Origin: Hanleya hanleyi
Taxonomy: Eukaryota; Mollusca; Polyplacophora; Lepidopleurida; Hanleyidae
Length of the DNA: 64,000 nt
NCBI GenBank assembly: GCA_036873755.1
Contig: JAVTVY010019539.1
Span: 1 to 64,000, forward strand
Direction of reading: 5' to 3'
Below are positions 55,905-64,000 of this stretch, piece by piece (position 1 is the stretch's first letter; each line of letters starts with the position of its first letter). The position numbers and the translations under genes were made by a program. A model generated the notes under the pieces. The model was given only the letters and a program-made list of their open reading frames with translations, ran no database searches and was not told where the DNA came from.

Positions 55905-56700
55905 TCATCAAGATGGATTCTGTGGGATCGTTTTTATGTCCAAATACTCAAGCCCTCTACTATTTGCATAATTTCCTAATTGTTGGATTTATGATTTGCC
56001 TGGTTTCCGGTTTGCCTGGTTTCCAGTTCTTATGGTTGCTGGATGTCCGAGACTGATGTTGATCTGTGTTTCAACTCTGGAGTATCTGCGCCTGCTGATA
56101 TAATTATAGTGTGGAACTGTTGTTTGAGAAGTTCAAGTGATGTATTTCTAAACAACGCTCGAAGGCACACTAGAACTGTTATAACGGAAAATCTGTGGAC
56201 TGGTAGTAGCATTTGCCTTCAGTTGGACCTTTAGCAGACAGTGTAGCAGACAGTTCCTGTTGCTATACTGTGGATTAGAAGACAGAACATTTGTAAGTTG
56301 ACAGTGCTTGGTTATAAAAAAATCAATTTGAAAACAAACCTTGACATTCTCACCTTAATCGTGCAGCATAGACTCTATATATATATATATAATATGTTTT
56401 GATAAACTGCAGAAAGCAGGGAAACTAGTTGGTCATGACTTTTTAGTCGAGTTTGTCATGACTTTTTTCTAGTATTATATTTACCATACACAAAGGCAGT
56501 TTGTACTGTGACCATTAGGTATCCAGTCAATTCATCCACAAACCGATTCACCCACAACCAATTCACCCACAACTTCAGTTCGATTCACCCACAAAAAAAG
56601 TCAACTCGCCCACAACCAGGTCAATTCAACCACAGTCTCAATGTTCGTTTATTTACATATTTAATGGGTATGGATATATTACATGTACTGGTATTTGATT
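55905..56700 (+). repeat. Duplicated segment, copy 1 (empty site)
   Basis: Nearly identical to 62340-62631 plus 63522-64000, including TACTCAAGCCCTCTACTATTT and GACTGATGTTGATCTGTGTT. At 56168-56172 the uninterrupted site CACACTAGAACTG is preserved. The duplication reaches the window's right edge, so its full length is unknown. Confidence 0.85.
56520..56645 (+). repeat. ATTCACCCACAA short tandem repeats
   Basis: About eight copies of a 14-16-bp motif (ACCAATTCACCCACAAC). An inverted array is at 58020-58160, and a third array is in the duplicated copy at 63848-63960. The inverted pair could be the ends of an element spanning 56520-58160. Confidence 0.75.
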
Positions 56701-57048
56701 GAAATTGTAGTTTAAGCGCCGCTTCCCATATGGATTTCGCGGCCCATGCACTAATGTTTTATTTTCATTTCACGTTACATTTCTTAGTTCATTTAAGATG
56801 TTTACAAGCGCTGTATATTACATGTATAATTAATTAATATATTAAAAATTTCTGTTCCACCAAATAGAAATACTAAGTTCTCACTAAGTTGAATTTAGCT
56901 TATCAACAGTTGTACTAGTAACACTGATTGTTGCATGCCATCAAAGCAACGATCTAAATATCAGTTATATCAAGATAAAAGCACGATAATTAAGCTGGAT
57001 GAGTATTTATTTTATCAACTATTCTTTTTGGTTTGCTTAAGTGGCATT

Positions 57049-57298
57049 TAGAAGTTGGGAAGTAGATAAATAAACAAATTGCTTATGGATAACAACTTCT
57101 AGTTTATTCAGGACGACGTTTCGATACAGGTACTAGTATCGTTCTCAAGTCATTTGACTTTAACCCCAATTGTATTCCCCATTTATCTACTTCCCAACTT
57201 CTAAAAGTCATTGACTTGAGAACGATACTAGTGCCTGTATCGAAACGTCGTCCTGAATAAACTAGAAGTTGTTATCCATAAGCAATTTGTTTATTTAA
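57049..57298. mobile_element. Foldback element of about 250 bp
   Basis: Arms at 57066-57155 and 57212-57298: ATAACAACTTCTAGTTTATTC pairs with GAATAAACTAGAAGTTGTTAT. The inner arms hold CGACGTTTCGATACAGG. A second inversion, TTAGAAGTTGGGAAGTAGATAAAT (57050) against ATTTATCTACTTCCCAACTTCTAA (57181), overlaps it. It shares its end sequence with the 29298-29471 foldback. Confidence 0.75.
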
Positions 57299-58019
57299 CT
57301 ATTCTTTTTATTCAAATAAATTTCAAACATTGGACTTCAAAGAACGTTTATATACAATGGTAATTAAGAATGTGCCAAAATGTACTCTCATTGTCTTTCC
57401 TGTGACATTTGAGCAACTCTCTCTTGGGGCTAAGCTGTTTGATGTCTTACCAATATTTCCTATATAAATCTTCAATCAATCAATCAATGTCATTATCACC
57501 AGAAATTAAAATAAAACATTGAGTTGATGGGCCGCGTCCCTTAAACTACTATTTCAATCAATGAATATCATTATCAACAGAAATCTTGACATCATCACAT
57601 ATATGTCATGTCCGAGATACATCCTTGCGTTGTTGGTAGTCAGCACGTTAGACTACGACAAGAAGCATTGCAGTGTGACGGCTGTGATTTATGACAGCAT
57701 CGGACATATACTCTTCCGGAATAACCAGAGATTTTTATCGACAACTGGTGAGAAGGGAAGTTGAGTTCATTGACTGGCAATGTTTTGCCTCTTATTTGTA
57801 ATCTACCCATAGATTATTTATACAGTGAGTGATTTTTTGCTACACAGTGACACCTGTCAGTTATTTCAAATGTTTCTTTGAAATCACCATCGCTAAAATT
57901 CTTTTGTTTATTAATTTTCCATAACACTTTTTCAGACTATCACCGCCCAAAGCAGTCAAATAATTGCCCAATATATGTAATATACCCATGTCCTCTGAAA
58001 TTTAGTCATTATGCATGTT

Positions 58020-58160
58020 GACTAAAGCAACACTGAGACTATGGGTTAATTGACCTGGTTGTGGGTGAGTTGACTTTTTTTGTGGGTGAATCGACCTGAA
58101 GTTGTGGGGGAATTGGCTGTGGCTGAATCGGTGTGTGGGTGAATTGACTGTGAATCGATC
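58020..58160 (-). repeat. Short tandem array, inverted relative to 56520-56645
   Basis: GGTTGTGGGTGAGTTGAC and TTTTGTGGGTGAATCGAC words, the reverse complement of the CCCACAA array. Confidence 0.75.
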
Positions 58161-58405
58161 ATTATATAAGAAGATTTTTTTTCTTTTCATTAATAGCTAT
58201 GAAGTACAATGCTCAAGTTTGTGTGTGTGTGTGCATTTGTTCAGTGTACAAACTGATTGATACTGGCGCAGGCTCATAGTGTATCGGTTTTTTGTTGTAC
58301 CTTTGCTTGTAATACATGTCGGCGGTGTTGGTTATCGATTAGGCATGTGTATACAGACATGGGTATTTATTCACACAGCTGGAGTATATTGGGTTGCTTT
58401 ATTTG

Positions 58406-60277
58406 TTCAAATCACTTTTTGTCCGTCGTCCGTCGTCAGTCAGTCCGGACGTCCGTCGTCCGTCCGTCCGTCCGTCCGTAAACTTTGTTATCACGATTTC
58501 TCAGGAAATACTGCATGGATCTTTCTCAAATTTGGTACACAGGTTCCCCTTGGGGTCTAGTTGTGCAAGAAACCTTTTTCGGTCCGATTCGAAAAACCAA
58601 TATGGCCACCAGGCAGCCATGAAACTTTGTTATCACGATTTCTCAGGAAATACTGCATGGATCTTTCTCAAATTTGGTACACTGGTTCCCCTTGGGATCT
58701 AGTTGTGCAAGAAACCTTTTTTGGTCCGATTCGAAAATCCAATATGGCCACCAGGCAGCCATCTGGAATTTCCCCATGAAACCTTGTTATCGCGATTTCT
58801 CACGAACTACTGCATGGATCTTTCTCAAATTTGGTACACAGGTTCCCCTTGGGGGCTAGTTGTGCATGATACCTTTTTCGGTCCGATTCGAAAAACCAAT
58901 ATGGCCACCAGGCAGCCATATTGGATTTCCCCATGAAACTTTTTCGTCATTTCTCATGAACTACTGCACGGATCTTCCTCAATTTTGGTACACAGGTTCC
59001 CCTTAGGGTCTCGATATGCAAGATGCCCTTTTCGGTCCGAACCGAAAATCCAATATGGTCACCAGGCGGCCATCTTAGACATCCCCATGACATTTTGTTA
59101 TTGCGATTTCTCAGGAACTACTGCATGGATCTTTGTTAAATATGGTACACAGGTTCACCTTGTCGTCTAGTTGTGCAAGATACCTTTTCTGGTCCGATTC
59201 GAAAATTCAATATGACCAACAGGCGGCCATCTTGGATTTTTCCATGCAAATTTGTTAACGTGATTTCTCAGGAAGTACTGCATGGATTTTTCTCAAATTT
59301 GGTACACAGGTGGTCTCCCCTTGGTTCCCCTTATGGTCTAGTTGTGCAAGATACTTTTTTCGGTCCGAATCGAAAATCCAATATGGCCACAAGGCGGCCA
59401 ACTTGAATTTCCCCTTGAAACATTGCTACCGTGAATTCTCGTTGCATCACAAGAGTTGGCGGATCAAACGGTGGGGCATATTCTATATATTGACTATAGA
59501 GAATATCCATACCTTCACCTTCCATATCAAGGAGTTCATATTATTCGGAATTAAAATGTATTTCTTCAAATTTTAAATCAGCTTTCTTTAGTCCATGCAG
59601 TAGCAAATGAACTGCTCCACCCTTTCGTCTGCCGGCGGGTCGGCTACATGAAGGAACGTCACTCTTGTGAGTCAACGTCACAACTCGACAACCGTAGACT
59701 ACTGCATGTTTCGATCCAAGGAAGATAATCAGGATTCAGGCACTTTCGAAGTTTCAACATTACTGCGCAGACCGGATCCCTTCAGTATTAAGTATTGTAC
59801 CATCTTACTATTTTCGAGCATGGTATCTTAAAACAGATATCTCAAACTAGCCCAATAAACAGAACAGAATTAGCATTCGTTCCTGATTATAAAATCTGAA
59901 GTATGTTTCATAGCTCATGCCAAAGTGTCAAAGAGATTGGTATTCGCTTCCAGTACCCAATGATGACACATGCAAAAAAATAAATAAAAAAAATACTACA
60001 AAACAAAGGCGAAGGATCTTCCGTACATGTACATTCACTTTCAGACTAACTTTGCTCATTTCTCTTGTATTATAACAACCGACATAAGTACAGTTTCTAG
60101 AAATCTTGAAACTCCTGAAACTTAAATTATATCTTGGTGTTTTTCAGTCGAAATTCTGTAAACAAAATTACAAATCAATTGTTTGTTCTTAGTAACAATG
60201 GACAAAAAGATCCTCTAGTCCTTAGCTTACAATTATCGGACAATGGTGGGCGCCAGGATCCTTCAGGATCTCTCGTT
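58406..60277 (+). mobile_element. 157-bp tandem-core element, plus copy lacking its first hairpin
   Basis: Begins TTCAAATCACTTTTTGTCCG, so the AGCCCACC hairpin half is missing. About six units follow to 59440, the second carrying a 17-bp deletion. The roughly 840-bp tail ends GATCCTTCAGGATCTCTCGTT. It is homologous to 11037-13588. Confidence 0.75.
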
Positions 60278-60452
60278 AGTTTTTGCAAAGGTTTACTTGT
60301 AGGTATTACCATTGATTTCCAGATACCTGTCTGTGTGGGATTTTTTTCATTGCCATATGTTGAATGTAGTTTGAATTTTTTTACTACTTCTATGTTGAAA
60401 TAGTTTGGAGTGGATGTGTTCTATTTTTTTCTCTGGAAATGTTCCCTTGTGG

Positions 60453-61597
60453 TTTTTAGCCCACCATCCCCAGATGGTTCAAATCGCTTTTTGTCCGTGG
60501 TCCGTCCGTAAACAATTCTTGTTATCGCGATTTCTCAGGAAATACTGCATGGATCTTCTCAAATTTGGTACACAGGTTCCCCTTGGGGTCTAGTTGTGCA
60601 AGATACCTTTTCTGGTCCGATTCGAAAATCCAATATGGCCACAAGGCGGCCATCTTGGATTTCCCTCATGAAACCTTGTTATCGCGATTTCTCAGGAACT
60701 GCTGCATGGATCTTTCTCAAATTTGGCACACAGGTCCCTCTTGGGGTCTAGTTGTGCAAGATACCTTTTCTAGTCCGATTCGAAAATCCAATATGGCCAC
60801 AAGCCGGCCATCTTGGATTTCCCTCATGAAACCTTGTTATCGCGATTTCTCAGGAACTGCTGCATGGATCTTTCTCAAATTTGGCACACAGGTCCCTCTT
60901 GGGGTCTAGTTGTGCAAGATACCTTTTCTAGTCCGATTCGAAAATCCAATATGGCCACAAGGCGGCCATCTTGGATTTCCCTCATGGAACCTTGTTATCG
61001 CGATTTCTCAGGAACTGCCGCATGGATCTTTCTCAAATTTGGCACACAGGTCCCTCTTGGGGTCTAGTTGTGCAAGATACCTTTTCTGGTCCGATTCGAA
61101 AATCCAATATGGCCACAAGGCGACCATCTTGGATTTCCCCATGAAACCTTTTTATCTCGATTTCTCAGGAACTGCTGCATGGATCTTTCTCAAATTTGGT
61201 ACGCAGGTTCCTCTTGGTGTCTAGTTGTGCAAGATACCTTTTCTGGTCCGATTCGAAAATCCAATATGGCCACAAGGCGGCCATCTTGGATTTCCCCATG
61301 AAACCTTTTTATCTCGATTTCTCAGGAACTACTGCATGGATGTTTCTCAAATTTGGCACACAGGTTCCCCATGGGGTCTAGTTGTGCATGATACCTTCTC
61401 TGGTCCGACTCGAAAATCCAATATGGCCACCCGGCAGCCATGTTGGATTTCCCCATGAACCTTTATCGTGATTTCTCAAGAAGTACTGCATGGATCTTTC
61501 TCAAATTTGGTACACAGGTTCCCCATGGGGTCTAGTTGTGCATGATACCTTTTTGGCCTGATTCGAAAATCCAATATGGCCACCAGGCGGCCATTTT
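60453..61597 (+). mobile_element. 157-bp tandem-core element, plus copy without tail
   Basis: Begins TTTTTAGCCCACCATCCCC with the second half of the hairpin shortened (AGATGGTTCAAATCG). Seven units follow. The three units from about 60661 to 61130 are almost identical (shared TCAGGAACTGCTGCATGG variants), showing recent local amplification. It ends within a unit at about 61597; the unique tail is missing. Confidence 0.75.
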
Positions 61598-61629
61598 GTG
61601 TGTAGGAACTTTTATGATGTTTTAAATAG

Positions 61630-62195
61630 AGAATTTACTTTAGAAAGTAAGGCAATCGATTGCCAAATGGAAATCACTGTTCGGAGATGAAAGACTAGAA
61701 TTTATTGAAGTGTACAAGAGTGTGTTTCACTGTACACAATATAGTAAACTAAGAGATTTACAATACAAGATCCTACATAGGATACTTCCTACCAATTCTT
61801 TCTACACAAAATCTCCATCATAGATAACGATATTTGTAACATTTGTGAGAAAGAACGTGAAACTATCGAACACGTTTTCGTATATTGTTCTTATACAAAA
61901 ACAATATGGTCAGAGCTCGATACCTGGCTCAAAGAAAAAGTGGGCATGAGCGGGAACATCACTCCAAAAACCATTATTTTCGGATGTAAAAAAAACCAAT
62001 GTGCATTGAGTACCCTTTTGGTCACTTAGGAAGTGTAAACCAAATTTTAAACCACTCCTGGAAATATTCAAGAATCACTACTCGTTGGTGAAATATAATG
62101 AAAATATAAAACAACGGGTGTCACAGTTTGATGAAAAATGGATTTTATTCAAAGAGGCTCTCATCGCAGGGGACAATGGCAATTCGTGAGTGTTG
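61630..62195 (+). pseudogene. LINE ORF2 C-terminal fragment
   Basis: LFGDERLEFIEVYKSVFHCT and LQYKILHRILPTNSF, then a frameshift near 61800 and ICNICEKERETIEHVFVYCS (about 61835-61895), which has the same Cys/His layout as 30470-30530. Further LINE-like coding reaches about 62190 in shifted frames. The fragment is truncated at the 5' side by the 157-bp element. Confidence 0.65.
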
Positions 62196-62631
62196 CTGGA
62201 GTGATGTTCATTATAGCCAAGTACATATATTTCTATAGGATAAATACCATTTTGGTGGCTACAACCTTTTTCTTCTAGGTGGTTTTTCTCATACTCTCCT
62301 AATAGCTGGCAGTTACTCAAGGAAATATTATAATTATCCATTGTATCAAGATGGATTCTGTGGGATTGTTTTTATGTCCAAATACTCAAGCCCTCTACTA
62401 TTTGATTCCTGATTTTCCTAGTTTGCATAATTTCCTAATTGTTGGATTTATGATTTGCCTGGTTTCCGATTTGCCTGGTTTCCAGTTCTTATGGTTGCTG
62501 GATGTCCGAGACTGATGTTGATCTGTGTTTCAACTCTGGAGTATCTGCGCCTGCTGATATAATTATAGTGTGGAACTGTTGTTTGAGAAGTTCAAGTGAT
62601 GTATTTCTAAACAACGCTCGAAGGCACACTA

Positions 62632-63519
62632 CAGGGTGTATAAAAAAAAACGGAGTCCTAATACGATGACATATTTTTCATTGAGCAAAGGAGAAATCTA
62701 TTTTTTTTGTTGATTTGTCATCAAGACCGACCCTTTGGGAATGACCAGCTGAACAATTCAATGATCTGTGATCAAGCATGTTAGAACAATAGCTATTCTT
62801 CAATTATGAGTGAAATGTGACTTGCGCCAGATTTGGTTTACATCATTCGTCTGCCCTTGAAAGAAAAGAAATACGGTGTACAAATGAAATGTCTTTTATC
62901 CACTCTGAATTCATTGATATTTGGAAAACAAAACGGTGTACAATTAAAATGTCTTTTAACTCTGAATTTAACAAAAAGGTGTACAATTCAAATGTCTTTT
63001 AACAGACAATTGAATCTCAATCTTCAACGTGTCCTCCATTTCTCTGGATGCAGGTACCCGCACGTTCATTCATTGCCGCCACGGCCCGTCTGATAAGTGC
63101 CTCAGGTTGTCAACTTCTGTTATGATGCGCTGTTCCAGGTCATTGAGATCTGCTGGAGGCGTGATGTACACCCTGGACTTTAGGTAACAGTTAAAAGACA
63201 TTTTAATTGTACACCGTTTTGTTTTCAAAATGTCAATGAATTCAGAGTGGATAAAAGACATTTCATTTGTACACCGTATTTCTTTTCTTTCAAGGGCAGA
63301 CGAATGATGTAAACCAAATCTGGCGCAAGTCACATTTCACTCATAATTGAAGAATAGCTATTGTTCTAACATGCTTGATCACAGATCATTGAATTGTTCA
63401 GCTGGTCATTCCCAAAGGGTCGGTCTTGATGACAAATCAACAAAAAAAAATAGATTTCTCCTTTGCTCAATGAAAAATATGTCATCGTACTAGGACTCCG
63501 TTTTTTTTGATACACCCTG
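62632..63519. mobile_element. Tc1/mariner-like (IS630 type) non-autonomous element
   Basis: Ends are CAGGGTGTAT at the left and ATACACCCTG at the right, with inverted repeats of about 300 bp and TA on both sides (62630-62631 and 63520-63521). The paralogous segment at 56170 has a single TA, an exact empty site. TA target duplication plus CAGGGTGT ends fit Tc1/mariner. A short transposase remnant lies in the centre on the minus strand. Confidence 0.85.
63025..63190 (-). pseudogene. Mariner-type transposase C-terminal remnant
   Basis: Minus strand: LNDLEQRIITEVDNLR, then after a frame change ALIRRAVAAMNERAGTCIQR and NGGHVED. The LxxRI-x(n)-CIxxxGGHxE pattern is the usual C-terminal end of some mariner/IS630 transposases. 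The catalytic DDE/D part is absent, so the element depends on an outside transposase. Confidence 0.5.
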
Positions 63520-64000
63520 TAGAACTGTTATAACGGAAAATCTGTGGACTGGTAGTAGCATTTGCCTTCAGTTGGACCTTTAGCAGACAATGTAGCAGAC
63601 AGTTCCTGTTGCTATACTGTGGATTAGAAGACAGAACATTTGTAAGTTGACAGTGCTTGGTTATAAAAAAATCAATTTGAAAACAAACCTTGACATTCTC
63701 ACCTTAATCGTGCAGCATAGACTATATATATGATATGATATGTTTTGATAAACTGCAGAAAGCAGGTAAACTAGCTGGTCATGATTTTTTTCTAGTATTA
63801 TATTTACTATACACAAAGGCAGTTGGTACTGTGACCATTAGGTATCCAGTTAATTCATCCACAAACCGATTCACCCACAACCAATTCACCCACAACTTCA
63901 GGTCGGTTCACTCACAAAAAGGTCAACTCGCCCACAACCAGGTCAATTCAACCACAGTCTCAATGTTCGTTTATTTACATATTTAATGGGTATGGATATA

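Larger units (their letters stand above)
62340..64000 (+). repeat. Duplicated segment, copy 2 (interrupted)
   Basis: 62340-62631 and 63522-64000 together match 55905-56700. A small extra stretch TTCCTGATTTTCCTAGTTTG (near 62404) is present only here. It continues past the window edge. Confidence 0.85.

Overview
The window is repeat-rich nuclear DNA from an animal, most likely a marine invertebrate. The evidence is the set of eukaryotic mobile elements: BEL/Pao, non-LTR (LINE) and Penelope-like retroelements, and PIF/Harbinger-like, piggyBac-like and Tc1/mariner-like DNA elements. The 157-bp tandem-core elements that begin with an AGCCCACCATC...GATGGTGGGCT hairpin resemble the 'pearl'/Helentron-associated elements known from bivalve molluscs, so a mollusc is my best guess, held loosely. 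I could not assemble any convincing multi-exon host gene. Almost everything recognisable is a mobile element, mostly broken by stops, frameshifts or nested insertions.

Layout. 1-1125 is a satellite with an exact 153-bp period. A tRNA-like head cut by a reversed Penelope-like 3' end follows (1181-1860), then a GC-rich promoter-like patch (2040-2165). 2885-6058 (minus), 11037-13588 (plus), 58406-60277 (plus) and 60453-61597 (plus) are four 157-bp tandem-core elements. 7141-7326 is a short C2H2 zinc-finger reading frame. 9739-11008 is bounded by inverted repeats. 13765-16600 holds several cryptic minisatellites.

17105-25875 is the most unusual object: a roughly 8.8-kb imperfect palindrome. Its two arms each carry, from the centre outwards, a broken virus-like packaging-ATPase-type gene, an unknown second protein and a possible zinc-finger protein. 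Outside these lie two kinds of tandem repeat and a TATA-containing outer end. One arm's ATPase is interrupted by a Penelope-like fragment. Tandem units near the arm ends are related to the 153-bp satellite at the window start.

27936-31982 is a 5'-truncated LINE broken by two foldback elements, with a duplicated 3' tail. 32484-33195 is a RecQ-like helicase fragment between inverted repeats. It directly abuts a 3.0-kb PIF/Harbinger-like element (33200-36224, TTA target duplication). 38345-43320 is a minus-strand CR1/L2-like LINE split by a piggyBac-like insertion (39337-42109), which itself holds a Penelope-like element. 43876-53752 is a complete BEL/Pao provirus with a perfect 5-bp target duplication (ATTGG). 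It has decayed gag-pol, most of its integrase is missing, a foldback MITE sits in its 5' LTR, and a 2.1-kb palindrome carrying a PIN-like/CXC-type protein sits inside it. 53945-54625 is a LINE ORF1 remnant. 55905-56700 is duplicated at 62340-64000; the second copy contains a Tc1/mariner-like element whose empty site is preserved in the first copy.

The genes do not form a cooperating pathway. The window is a stack of nested insertions, with an unusual number of inverted duplications.
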